This document shows, one piece after another, positions 45,731-54,382 of a DNA stretch of 64,000 bases. The DNA is taken from contig JAAYPT010000068.1 of NCBI GenBank assembly GCA_012519695.1, positions 1 through 64,000 of the forward strand. The letters are read 5' to 3'. The stretch's first letter is position 1. The number at the start of each line of letters is the position of its first letter. The position numbers and the translations under genes are program-made. Under the pieces are notes generated by a model. That model ran no database searches. It was given only the letters and a program-made list of their open reading frames with translations, and had not been told where the DNA came from. The DNA comes from Clostridiales bacterium (lineage in GTDB: Bacteria; Bacillota; Clostridia; Lachnospirales; Lachnospiraceae).

Positions 45731-46032
45731 GAATAAGACTGGTAACCTCCCTGAAAAGGGAGGATGCCAGGTAACCGAAGTCACCTGGCATTATTATGAA
45801 AAAGTTTATTCAAATAGTAATTTTTAATTACTGGGAATTATCATTTACTATGATTTTATTATATGGAGAAGAAATGAAGTTTCCGTGTTCACAAGGTGAA
45901 AGATTTTTGAATGTATCATGAATAAATTGTGAACAAAAGAAAATAAAAATACGATACTTTTTTCGAGCCACAAAGCTGTGGATAACGGGAAAAGTATCGT
46001 TTTTTTTATACATAGGAAGAGGAGGAATTGTT
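45731..46032 (+). promoter_or_regulatory. glnN-amt intergenic region with hairpins and leader terminator
   Basis: A 302-base gap. Just after glnN lie two tight hairpins: CCTCCC/GGGAGG (45746-45763) and TGCCAGGT/ACCTGGCA (45765-45790), with no T run. The middle is AT-rich with no convincing promoter. At 45951-46008 a long hairpin with T8 lies about 25 bases before the amt start. No gene is seen. Confidence 0.6.
45951..46008 (+). terminator. Intrinsic terminator immediately upstream of amt (attenuator)
   Basis: ACGATACTTTT pairs with AAAAGTATCGT (45990-46000), with an inner CCACA/TGTGG hairpin, followed by eight T. Placed between glnN and amt and ending 25 bases before the amt ATG, it would block amt transcription unless relieved, which suggests attenuation in response to nitrogen state (inference). 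Confidence 0.75.
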
Positions 46033-47784
46033 ATGACAGAAGATGCAATTGTAAGCTTAGTAAGTGAACATACCTTTGGTATATGGTTTTTGATAGGTGC
46101 TGCACTGGTATTCTGGATGCAGGCAGGATTTGCAATGGTAGAGGCAGGATTTACCAGAGCAAAAAATACAGGAAATATTTTAATGAAAAACTTAATGGAC
46201 TTTTGTATTGGTACCGTAGTGTTCATTTTGATTGGTTTTTCACTTTTACTTGGTGAGGATTTAGTAGGATTTATTGGAAAACCGGGATTTGATATTTTTA
46301 CAGCATATGCAGATTTTGATTTTTCAAATTTTGTATTTAACTTAGTATTCTGTGCAACTACAGCAACCATCGTATCAGGTGCTATGGCAGAAAGAACAAA
46401 GTTTTTGTCTTACTGTATTTATTCCGGTGTTATTTCTGCACTGATTTATCCAATTGAAGCACATTGGATTTGGGGCGGAGGCTGGTTATCTCAGTTAGGC
46501 TTCCATGATTTTGCAGGTTCTTGTGCAATTCACATGGTAGGTGGTATTTCTGCACTGATTGGTGCTAAGATTCTCGGACCTCGTATTGGGAAATTTAACA
46601 GAGATAAATCCGGAAAAGTTACAAAAGTAAATGCATTTCCGGGACACAATTTACCTCTTGGATGTTTAGGATGTTTCATTCTTTGGTTTGGATGGTATGG
46701 ATTCAATGGTGCTGCTTGTACCAGTATCCCACAGTTAGGATCTGTATTCCTTACAACAACAGTAGCTCCGGCAACTGCAACAGTAGTATGTATGGTATTT
46801 ACATGGATTAAATATGGAAAACCGGATGTTTCTATGTGCTTGAATGCTTCTTTGGCAGGTTTGGTAGCAATTACAGCACCTTGTGATGTGACAGATTGTG
46901 TAGGAGCACTTATCATTGGTGCAGTAGCAGGTTTATTAGTAGTATTTGGTGTATGGCTGTTAGATTATAAATTACATGTAGATGACCCGGTAGGTGCTGT
47001 AGCTGTTCATATGATGAATGGTATCTGGGGAACAATTGCAGTTGGTTTGTTTGCAACTACTTCTGCTCCGGGAAATGATAGTGTAAAAGGATTATTCTAT
47101 GGTGGAGGATTCCATCAGTTGGGAATTCAGTTGTTAGGATTTGTAACCGTAGCATCTTGGACAGCAGTAACTATCACAATCGCATTCTTAATTATTAAGG
47201 CAACGGTTGGTTTGCGTGTCAGTGAAGAAGAAGAAATCGTTGGTTCGGATGCAATGGAACATGGTATTGCATCAGCATACTCCGGATTTAGTATCATGGA
47301 TGTTTCCAACACTATGACCATGGATGTAAATGAAAATACAAATCTTGGAACAGAAAGCTACGAAGATGCATCTAATGCTCAGAAGGATGCAGCTGTAAAA
47401 GTAGTTTCCGCAGTTCCAAAGGATGTAACAGGTATGTATAAGGTTGTTATTATTGCGAAATTATCACGCTATGATAAGCTGAGAAAGGCAATGAATGACT
47501 TAGGTGTAACAGGTATGACAGTAACGCAGGTTATGGGTTGTGGAATCCAGAGAGGTGCTGGTGAGAAATATCGTGGTGTTGAAATGGATGCAACCTTGTT
47601 ACCAAAGGTTAAAGTTGAAGTTATCGTAGGTAATATACCAGTAGATAAAGTAATTGAAACAGCGAAAAAGACACTCTATACCGGTCATATCGGTGATGGA
47701 AAAATATTCGTATACGATGTTGCGAAAGTCGTTAAAGTTCGTACCGGCGAAGAAGATATGCAGGCTTTGCTGGATGTGGAATAG
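46033..47784 (+). CDS. Ammonium transporter fused to a PII signalling domain
   Basis: A 583-residue fusion. Residues 1 to about 400 are an Amt channel with 11 predicted spans (AALVFWMQAGFAMVEAGFTRAKN, twin-His regions SCAIHMVGG and VAVHMMNG). After a linker of about 50 residues, the C-terminal 115 residues form a GlnB/GlnK domain (YKVVIIAKLSRYDKLRKAM, T-loop region with GEKYRG, TGHIGDGKIFVYDV). Normally a free PII trimer plugs the Amt trimer; here each subunit carries its own. The T-loop tyrosine used for uridylylation is present in KYRG. AGGAAGAGGAGG precedes the ATG. Confidence 0.93.
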   Translation: MTEDAIVSLVSEHTFGIWFLIGAALVFWMQAGFAMVEAGFTRAKNTGNILMKNLMDFCIGTVVFILIGFSLLLGEDLVGFIGKPGFDIFTAYADFDFSNFVFNLVFCATTATIVSGAMAERTKFLSYCIYSGVISALIYPIEAHWIWGGGWLSQLGFHDFAGSCAIHMVGGISALIGAKILGPRIGKFNRDKSGKVTKVNAFPGHNLPLGCLGCFILWFGWYGFNGAACTSIPQLGSVFLTTTVAPATATVVCMVFTWIKYGKPDVSMCLNASLAGLVAITAPCDVTDCVGALIIGAVAGLLVVFGVWLLDYKLHVDDPVGAVAVHMMNGIWGTIAVGLFATTSAPGNDSVKGLFYGGGFHQLGIQLLGFVTVASWTAVTITIAFLIIKATVGLRVSEEEEIVGSDAMEHGIASAYSGFSIMDVSNTMTMDVNENTNLGTESYEDASNAQKDAAVKVVSAVPKDVTGMYKVVIIAKLSRYDKLRKAMNDLGVTGMTVTQVMGCGIQRGAGEKYRGVEMDATLLPKVKVEVIVGNIPVDKVIETAKKTLYTGHIGDGKIFVYDVAKVVKVRTGEEDMQALLDVE

Positions 47785-47830
47785 GTATTATCTAATCCCC
47801 TTAGTTAGTATATACATCAACAGAGGGAGG

Positions 47831-47857
47831 GCCCGGAATGATTTCCGGGCTTTCTTT
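47831..47857 (+). terminator. Terminator after the amt-PII gene
   Basis: GCCCGGAA (47831-47838) and TTCCGGGC (47843-47850), then TTTCTTT. Confidence 0.85.
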
Positions 47858-48013
47858 CTATGTATTATAGGATGTATTATTGTAGGAAATACTGTAGTAT
47901 ATTAAAGTATAAAGGTATATATGATTTCCTATGGTATAAAAAGGGGAATTACTTGCAATTTTAAAGGAAACATTATAAGATAAAAGAAAGATATGCATTA
48001 TGGGGGTAAGTCT

Positions 48014-49057
48014 ATGAGAGATAATGTATTATTTATTAATCGTAATCACATGGAAATACAAGAATTCTTAAATGCAATGCAGGATTATGATTTTGAGATT
48101 GATACAGCAGATAGCGGTTTAGAGGCTGCGATACTGTTACGAAAAAAGAATTATAAAGTTGTAATCACGGGAATGAACCTGTCTACTTATGATGGAATGA
48201 AATTACTTGCATACTTGAATGGGTACTCCCCTTATACAGCATGTATTGTTTATACTACAACGATAAATTTGGCACAGTTGCGTGTACTGGTAAATGAGAG
48301 AGATGTATTTCGTATTTTTTTGAAGCCGGTAAACTATCGTGGAGACTTTTATCATGCGATTCAGGATGGATTTGCCTATTATGATATGCGGCAGGCAGAG
48401 CAGGAAGAACAGAAGGTTCTGGAACTGAAACAGAAGTCCATAGAAGATATAGAGACACAAGAAGCGACGGCAACAGGGGAATATGAATGGAAACAGATGG
48501 GGCAGTTTATGAGAAGGTTATTGCCTTGGAGTGTAGAGAATTTTCAGATTCCCCTTAATGAGGAACAAAAGAAATTATTTAATGTCTTTGAACAGAAAAT
48601 CTTGGATTACTATTTAGAGCCGGATTATGCAGCTTGTGACAATATGGAAAAGGTATGTGGATGTATTCAAGAGGAATTTGAGACAGACGATATGGGACAG
48701 CAGGTTATTGTTAATATAAATCAAAGACCGGTAAATCCCAAAAATGGATTTTATGAACAACTTCACTTCATATTATGGATATTATTAACACAGATTGCAA
48801 TGATATCCCCGAACTACACTGTTACCATTGATATGGACTTTGAATTACCATTTCGCCCGATTATACGGATAAAGGCAAAGGTACCGGAAGAAAAAATAAA
48901 AGAATATCAAGAAAACCGTGTAGTGCAAGACGGAGTAAAGGTAGTTTCCTGTATTGTGGAAGCATTCACAGAGCAATGCAATATTGAGATAACACCAGAC
49001 AGGATTGTATGTCAATTACAATTAAGAACCGAAGAACGAAAAAAGACAAAACTATGA
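48014..49057 (+). CDS. Degenerate receiver-domain protein, unknown output
   Basis: A 347-residue protein. The first 125 residues have the response-regulator fold pattern (VLFINRNHMEI; YKVVITGMNLSTYDGMKLL; FRIFLKPVNYRGDFYHAI), but the acidic pair is NR and the phospho-acceptor Asp position is Gly, so it should not be phosphorylated in the usual way. The Thr and Lys (LKP) remain. After a coiled linker, the C-terminal 200 residues have no recognised domain, though they loosely resemble a worn kinase-type ATPase domain. ATG 48014 follows GGGGGTAAG; an in-frame ATG at 47993 is possible. Its position after amt suggests a nitrogen role (inference). Confidence 0.65.
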   Translation: MRDNVLFINRNHMEIQEFLNAMQDYDFEIDTADSGLEAAILLRKKNYKVVITGMNLSTYDGMKLLAYLNGYSPYTACIVYTTTINLAQLRVLVNERDVFRIFLKPVNYRGDFYHAIQDGFAYYDMRQAEQEEQKVLELKQKSIEDIETQEATATGEYEWKQMGQFMRRLLPWSVENFQIPLNEEQKKLFNVFEQKILDYYLEPDYAACDNMEKVCGCIQEEFETDDMGQQVIVNINQRPVNPKNGFYEQLHFILWILLTQIAMISPNYTVTIDMDFELPFRPIIRIKAKVPEEKIKEYQENRVVQDGVKVVSCIVEAFTEQCNIEITPDRIVCQLQLRTEERKKTKL

Positions 49058-49064
49058 GAAAACT

Positions 49065-49105
49065 GCAGGAAAGAATCTATATCAGTTCTTTCCTGCGGTT
49101 TTTTT
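49065..49105. terminator. Convergent terminator between 48014-49057 and the PBP gene
   Basis: GCAGGAAAGAA (49065-49075) and TTCTTTCCTGC (49086-49096), then a T7 run. It overlaps the 3' end of the - strand PBP gene. Confidence 0.85.
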
Positions 49106-51788
49106 AGTTTTGACCGGTATTAATCGGTGAATTATCTAAAGAACCATCAGAACCATTACCGGTGTTATCGGTGCCAGTATTATCTGTAGGCGTTTTTGTT
49201 GTATCCGTATTATTTTTGTTATCGTTGTTTCCTGTGTCATCCGTCTTTGTACTTGGTGCCTCTATAGACGGAAGCTGTGGAATTACAGAAGCAGCAGTGT
49301 GCACGGTACATTGGTTTTGTGTATCGGACAGTAAATATGGACCGTCTTCTGTATTTGGGGAACCTCCAATAATATATACACTGGTTTGGCGAGTTTCTGC
49401 CGGGCAGAACTCACCTGCCAACATACCGGAAGCAGTACAGATGGTTGCGCTGATATGGTGATCACATACCTCTGTAGGTTCGGTGCCGGCGGCAAAGTAT
49501 TCGGTTTCTACCATACTTCCTCTTGGATCACAATCACAAAGACCTTCTACTGCCAGTTTACCGGATTTTTTACAAACGGTAGCAGTTACGATACCATCAG
49601 GCTGTGTAAAGTCTTTGTATTCCAGGCCTTCGTGAATACGGCTCATGACGCTTCGCCAAAGGTTTTTCGGAGAATTCGTCTGACCGGATTTACTTTGCGG
49701 GCTGTTGTCGTCATAACCACACCATACAACACAAGTATAATAAGGTGTGAAGCCGGCAAACAAAGCATCTCTGTTTTTGGTTGTCGTACCTGTTTTGCCG
49801 GCAATTGCCTGTCCGGAAAAAGCGGCTCTTGAACCGGTTCCTACGGTAACAACATCCTTCATAGCATCTGTTAATAAGAAGGCAGTTGTGTCTTTTAATA
49901 CGGTATGAGTTTCCGCAGTGTTATCAATTAATACATTGCCTTCGTGATCTAAGATTCGTGTATAGAATCTAGGGCGTGTATAAGTACCGCCATCTGCAAT
50001 GGTAGCATATGCTGCGGTTAATTCTAAGTTTGTTACACCGTTGGTAATACCACCAAGTGCCAGAGATTGTACAATATCTTTTTGATCCAAAGTAGTAAAT
50101 CCAAAGTTTTCCAGATAATCATATCCTACCTGTGGAGAAATATCCGTAAGTGTCTTTACCGTTACTACGTTGATAGACTTGGTAATGGCATAACGCAAAG
50201 TGGTAAAACCACGATAACTATTGTCATAATTTCGTAAAGATGTGCCATTAGAATAAGTAAATGGTGCATCATCCTGTACGGTGGCAAGGGTCATGCCGGC
50301 AGTATCCAGTGCAGGTGCATAGGCTGCCAATACTTTGAAAGTAGAACCGGGCTGTCTGGTGGTGTCTGTAGCTCGATTCAAGGTACGGCTTCCGGTCTTA
50401 TCACCACGACCACCAACAATTGCTTTTACTTCGCCGGTGGACTGATCCATAACAGTCATAGCGGTCTGTGGCTGAAGGGTAAAGATAACAGATTCGCCAC
50501 CTTCCGGAATGGTATCGCCGTCCTCCATAATCTCTGCCTTGTAGGCATCAATAGCGGCTTGTGCTTCTTCCTGAGAAGAAAAGTTAATATTATAGTTAGA
50601 ATCGGAACTCTGATAATAAGAGAGCATTGTCTGCTCGCTGTAATTTTTCGTTGTTCCATCGGCTTTATTTACAGTTAAACGATAAGAAAAGGAATATTCA
50701 ATATCGCCGGAGTAATTATCCGGGTTATTTGCCTCTTCATCGCATATTTGCTGCATAGCCATGTTTTGTGTGGATTCAATGGTAAGTCCACTGTTATAAA
50801 TTGCTTTGTATGCCTGGGTATCAGTGTATCCCTTTTTCTCTACCAAATCCTGAACCACCTGATCAATCAGGGCATCTACAAAGTAGGAGTTCGGGTTCGT
50901 ATCTACATATTCTACATTTACCTGCTGAATACGGGAATAAACATCGTCAGCAAGTGCTTCTTCGTATTCTTTGTCGGAAATATATCCCTGTTCCTTCATA
51001 TTTTTAAGAACAAGTTTACGACGTTCTGCATTTTTCTCCGGATGACTTACCGGATTATAAGCAGATGGGCTTTTGGTAATTCCGGCAATTACAGCGGATT
51101 CAGAAAGGGTAAGTTCGGAAACGTCTTTGCCAAAGTAACGGCGAGCGGCAGCTTGTACACCTAAAGTATTTTGTCCGAGGTTGATGGAATTTAAATAGTT
51201 TTCCAGTACCCATTCTTTGGATTTTACTTTTGAAAGCTGTACAGCCAAGTACTGTTCCTGAATTTTACGCTCAACTTTTTCAGACCAGGATTCGTTTGTC
51301 CAGCCATCAAATACATTATTTTTCAAAAGCTGTTGCGTAATTGTACTTGCACCCTGGGAAAAATGTCCTGTAGTTAATCCGGTAAAACCGGCACGGATAA
51401 TTCCCTTAATATCAATACCATTGTGTTCATAGAAACGTTCATCTTCGATAGCAACGAAAGCGTGTTGAAGATCTATAGGGATTTCATCCAGTGTAACGTA
51501 TACACGGTTAGAACCAGAAGCAACAAGGGTTGCGGTTTGATTTCCCTGATCATCCAATACAACAGAGAGGTATCCGGTTGGCGTTGGGTCGATATCATTA
51601 ATGTCTGGAGCATCATCAATAATGCCCTTTAGAATGCCCACACCTGCACAACCACCGATTACAATCGCTGCTAAAAAGCAAACAAGTAATGCTTTACAGA
51701 ATATTACGGTGAATTTCTTGCGTATCAAGGTTCCGGTGGACGTAATACGCTTGTCCTTCCGGGAAGCACCTTTTTTTCCATAATTCAT
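49104..51788 (-). CDS. Class A penicillin-binding protein (PBP1A type)
   Basis: Bifunctional peptidoglycan synthase, 894 residues. N-terminal span (about 27-52), glycosyltransferase domain with catalytic Glu115 in AIEDERFYEHNGID, then transpeptidase with the Ser-Lys motif GSTFK, SxN (SIN) and KTGTT. The external C-terminus ends in a 50-residue tail of Asn, Thr, Asp and Lys (low complexity). On the - strand AAGGAGGC precedes the ATG, with a TATAAT about 40 bases upstream. It converges with the preceding gene and shares its terminator. Confidence 0.93.
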   Translation of the reverse strand: MNYGKKGASRKDKRITSTGTLIRKKFTVIFCKALLVCFLAAIVIGGCAGVGILKGIIDDAPDINDIDPTPTGYLSVVLDDQGNQTATLVASGSNRVYVTLDEIPIDLQHAFVAIEDERFYEHNGIDIKGIIRAGFTGLTTGHFSQGASTITQQLLKNNVFDGWTNESWSEKVERKIQEQYLAVQLSKVKSKEWVLENYLNSINLGQNTLGVQAAARRYFGKDVSELTLSESAVIAGITKSPSAYNPVSHPEKNAERRKLVLKNMKEQGYISDKEYEEALADDVYSRIQQVNVEYVDTNPNSYFVDALIDQVVQDLVEKKGYTDTQAYKAIYNSGLTIESTQNMAMQQICDEEANNPDNYSGDIEYSFSYRLTVNKADGTTKNYSEQTMLSYYQSSDSNYNINFSSQEEAQAAIDAYKAEIMEDGDTIPEGGESVIFTLQPQTAMTVMDQSTGEVKAIVGGRGDKTGSRTLNRATDTTRQPGSTFKVLAAYAPALDTAGMTLATVQDDAPFTYSNGTSLRNYDNSYRGFTTLRYAITKSINVVTVKTLTDISPQVGYDYLENFGFTTLDQKDIVQSLALGGITNGVTNLELTAAYATIADGGTYTRPRFYTRILDHEGNVLIDNTAETHTVLKDTTAFLLTDAMKDVVTVGTGSRAAFSGQAIAGKTGTTTKNRDALFAGFTPYYTCVVWCGYDDNSPQSKSGQTNSPKNLWRSVMSRIHEGLEYKDFTQPDGIVTATVCKKSGKLAVEGLCDCDPRGSMVETEYFAAGTEPTEVCDHHISATICTASGMLAGEFCPAETRQTSVYIIGGSPNTEDGPYLLSDTQNQCTVHTAASVIPQLPSIEAPSTKTDDTGNNDNKNNTDTTKTPTDNTGTDNTGNGSDGSLDNSPINTGQN

Positions 51789-51875
51789 AGTAAGCCTCCT
51801 TTATATATCCTCACTATTATAGCAAAAAAGACTTACGAAATAAAGCAAAAAATCCTTAAGATTCCCAGAAGAGAA

Positions 51876-51904
51876 TTGCGTCAAAATAGATAATATGGTA
51901 CACT
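51876..51904 (+). promoter_or_regulatory. Promoter of the YigZ-like gene
   Basis: TTGCGT (51876-51881), 17 bases, TACACT (51899-51904), 37 bases before the ATG. Confidence 0.55.
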
Positions 51905-51941
51905 AAAAAGCAAATAAAAGAAGAAATACGGAGAAACAAAG

Positions 51942-52595
51942 ATGGAAAACAAGCCTTACAAGACCTTATATGAAGGCGGCGTAGGAGAAATTGTCGAAAA
52001 GAAATCACGATTTATTGCAACAGTTGCAAAAATAGAGAACGAAGAAGAAGCATTAGCATTTATCGCTAAGATGAAAAAGCAGTATTGGGATGCCAGACAC
52101 AATTGTTATGCGTTTGTTGCCGGAAAAAATCAGGAACTGCAAAGATGCAGTGATGACGGTGAACCAAACGGAACAGCAGGCAGACCTATGTTGGAAGTTT
52201 TATTGCGCGAGGATATTCACAATATTGCGGTAGTGGTGACACGTTATTTTGGCGGAACTCTTCTTGGAACCGGCGGATTGGTACGGGCTTATCAAAAGTC
52301 AGTACAGGAGGGATTAAAAAACAGCATTATTATAGAAAGAATGCAGGGACAGAGTTTGGAAATCCATACAGATTATAATGGCATTGGAAAAGTACAATAC
52401 ATTCTTGCTCAAGAGGAAGTTCCTGTAATAGATACGGAATATACGGATAAAGTAGTGGTAAAGTTAATTGTACCAGGTGGGAAAAAGGAAAAGTTACAAG
52501 AAGCAGTAACAGAAGGAACCAATGGAAACGCTGTGTATCAGTGGGGCGAACAAGTTGAATTTGCATCAATTGAAGGAAAAATAAAAATTTTTTAA
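51942..52595 (+). CDS. YigZ/IMPACT family protein
   Basis: A 217-residue protein of the UPF0029/IMPACT family: KSRFIATVAKI near the N-terminus, ARHNCYAFV, the signature DDGEPNGTAGRPMLEVL and a C-terminal ferredoxin-like domain. The eukaryotic homologue affects translation control; in bacteria the function is unsettled. The gene stands alone between the PBP promoter region and a tRNA. ACGGAGA precedes the ATG. Confidence 0.88.
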   Translation: MENKPYKTLYEGGVGEIVEKKSRFIATVAKIENEEEALAFIAKMKKQYWDARHNCYAFVAGKNQELQRCSDDGEPNGTAGRPMLEVLLREDIHNIAVVVTRYFGGTLLGTGGLVRAYQKSVQEGLKNSIIIERMQGQSLEIHTDYNGIGKVQYILAQEEVPVIDTEYTDKVVVKLIVPGGKKEKLQEAVTEGTNGNAVYQWGEQVEFASIEGKIKIF

Positions 52596-52613
52596 AAAAT
52601 TTGAAAAAAAGGC

Positions 52614-52642
52614 TTGCATTTTAAAAATATCTCATGTATAAT
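52614..52642 (+). promoter_or_regulatory. Promoter of tRNA-Gln
   Basis: TTGCAT (52614-52619), 17 bases, TATAAT (52637-52642), 19 bases before the tRNA. Confidence 0.85.
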
Positions 52643-52661
52643 ACAACATGTTGAAAAACAT

Positions 52662-52733
52662 TGGCCCATCGCCAAACGGTAAGGCAACGGACTCTGACTC
52701 CGTCATTTCAAGGTTCGAATCCTTGTGGGCCAG
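52662..52733 (+). tRNA. tRNA-Gln (anticodon CTG)
   Basis: A full cloverleaf can be drawn: acceptor TGGCCCA/TGGGCCA, D arm GCC...GGC, anticodon stem ACGGA/TCCGT around the loop CTCTGAC (anticodon CTG reading CAG), and a T arm with GTTCGAATC. The discriminator is G, and the 3' CCA is not encoded. It is a single tRNA gene with its own promoter and terminator; AT-rich genomes usually also carry a TTG isoacceptor elsewhere. Confidence 0.95.
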
Positions 52734-52740
52734 CTAGAAA

Positions 52741-52766
52741 CCATCACAGCATGTGATGGTTTTTTT
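52741..52766 (+). terminator. Terminator after tRNA-Gln
   Basis: CCATCACA (52741-52748) and TGTGATGG (52752-52759), then T7. Confidence 0.92.
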
Positions 52767-52769
52767 ATG

Positions 52770-52818
52770 TAATAGGAAAGTGCGGTCTATTGAATAAAAA
52801 TGCTCTCATTAGGAAAGG
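52770..52818. repeat. Intergenic repeat, family A, diverged copy 3
   Basis: Starts TAATAGGAAAGTGCGGTCTATTG and continues AAAAATGCTCTCATTAGGAAAGGAA, recognisably like 1-50 and 57981-58030. It follows the tRNA terminator directly and contributes the ribosome site of the thioesterase gene. Confidence 0.6.
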
Positions 52819-52830
52819 AATGAAAAGAAC

Positions 52831-53541
52831 GTGTATAGTTTTGAAAGCAGAATACGATATAGTGAAGTGGACAAGGAAGGCAGAATTACCTTGAATTCAA
52901 TTTTGGATTATTTTCAGGATTGCAGTTGTTTTCATTCCGATGATATTGGGGTGGGAATAAATTATTTAATGGAACAAGGATTGGCATGGGTATTATCTTC
53001 CTGGCAGATTGAAATAAAAAGGTATCCTATGTATGGCGAAAATGTTAAAATAAGTACATGGCCATATGATTTTAAGGGATTTTTCGGATTCCGAAATTTT
53101 ACCATGGAAACGCCGGAGGGAGAAATGCTGGCATATGCAAATTCTATCTGGACATTATTAGACCTTAAGAAAGGTCGTCCGACCAGATTAACGCCGGAGC
53201 TTATTGAAGCATATAAGTTAGAACCACAACTGCCTATGAAGTGTGAATCCAGAAAGATTCAGCTGCCGGAAGAAATGCAGGCAAAGGAAGCTTTTCCGGT
53301 GCACAAGTATCATATTGATACCAATCAGCATGTAAATAACGGACGTTATGTTGGAATGGCACAAGAATATTTGCAGGAAGAAAAGCAGGTATGGAAAATG
53401 CGCGCAGAATATAGAAAAGCAGCAATTTATGGAGATACCATATATCCTTATGTGAAAGAACAGGAAAAAGTAACAGTTGTAAATTTGGCAGATGGAGAAG
53501 GCAATCCATATGCAATCATAGAATTGGAGGTCAGTGAATGA
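52831..53541 (+). CDS. Acyl-ACP thioesterase
   Basis: A 236-residue double-hotdog protein with SEVDKEGRITLNSILDYFQDC at the start and the second-half motif DTNQHVNNGRYV, where the Asn-His pair and a downstream acidic residue form the active site of FatA/FatB-type thioesterases. It would release fatty acids from ACP. The start is GTG at 52831, with AGGAAAGGAA upstream inside a family A repeat. The stop overlaps the next start (ATGA). Confidence 0.88.
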   Translation: MYSFESRIRYSEVDKEGRITLNSILDYFQDCSCFHSDDIGVGINYLMEQGLAWVLSSWQIEIKRYPMYGENVKISTWPYDFKGFFGFRNFTMETPEGEMLAYANSIWTLLDLKKGRPTRLTPELIEAYKLEPQLPMKCESRKIQLPEEMQAKEAFPVHKYHIDTNQHVNNGRYVGMAQEYLQEEKQVWKMRAEYRKAAIYGDTIYPYVKEQEKVTVVNLADGEGNPYAIIELEVSE

Positions 53542-54374
53542 TCCGATTAGGAGAAAAACAGAAATTAACAGTAGTAAAAAGAGTAGAATTTGGTGTGTAT
53601 TTGGCAGAAGATGCCGGTGCAGAGGAAAGAGTTCTGCTTCCGGGAAAACGTGTGCCGGAACAGACAAAAGAAGGAGACGAGATAGAGGTATTTATCTATA
53701 AAGATTCAAAGGACCGTATCATTGCTACTACAGCAGAACCGAAGTTGAAAATGGGAGAATACACTCCACTTAGAGTGGTGTCTGTGCAAAAGATAGGAGC
53801 ATTTTTGGATTGGGGCTTGGAAAAAGATCTGTTTCTTCCATATAAAGAGCAGACTGCAAAAGTACATGAGGGAGACGAAGTATTAGTTCGCCTCTATATT
53901 GATAAGAGCAAACGTCTTTGCGCAAGTATGCGTGGACTGTATGAACTGCTTTCCACAGATTCACTTTATGAAGCAGGAGAAACAATTCATGGAAGAGTCT
54001 ATGAGTTTAGTAATAATTTTGGAGCATTCGTGGCAGTGGATGATAAATATTCTGCATTGATTCCAAGACACGAAGATCACAGCAACCTTAGAATTGGCGA
54101 AGTGATAGAAGCCAAAATTGTAGAGGTAAAACCAGATGGTAAATTAACACTTACCATGCGTGACAAAGCATATATTCAAATGGAAGAAGATGCACAACAG
54201 GTCTTAAAGTTGTTAGAACAGTATGCAGGAGTGTTGCCATTTACGGATAAGGCATCTCCGGAAGTGATTATGCGTGAAACCAAAATGAGTAAAAATGCAT
54301 TTAAACGTGCAGTCGGTCACTTATATAAGGAACGTAAGATAGAAATTAAAGAACATTGTATCAGAAAGAAGTAG
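53538..54374 (+). CDS. CvfB/YitL-type S1 RNA-binding protein
   Basis: A 278-residue protein with three S1-like barrels (around residues 1-60, 70-130 and 145-210; GAFLDWGLEKDLFLP and FGAFVAVDDKYSALIP) and a C-terminal winged helix (MSKNAFKRAVGHLYKERKI). This is the CvfB layout; CvfB modulates virulence genes in Staphylococcus through RNA binding. It is coupled to the thioesterase gene by the overlap ATGA. Confidence 0.88.
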   Translation: MIRLGEKQKLTVVKRVEFGVYLAEDAGAEERVLLPGKRVPEQTKEGDEIEVFIYKDSKDRIIATTAEPKLKMGEYTPLRVVSVQKIGAFLDWGLEKDLFLPYKEQTAKVHEGDEVLVRLYIDKSKRLCASMRGLYELLSTDSLYEAGETIHGRVYEFSNNFGAFVAVDDKYSALIPRHEDHSNLRIGEVIEAKIVEVKPDGKLTLTMRDKAYIQMEEDAQQVLKLLEQYAGVLPFTDKASPEVIMRETKMSKNAFKRAVGHLYKERKIEIKEHCIRKK

Positions 54375-54382
54375 GAGAGAAT

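Noticed and set aside
45746-45790. Factor-independent terminator of glnN
   Set aside because: The two hairpins are strong but lack a T run; recorded as part of the intergenic region instead.
49386-49832. 148-codon frame on the + strand inside the PBP gene
   Set aside because: Antisense shadow of the conserved PBP transpeptidase domain.
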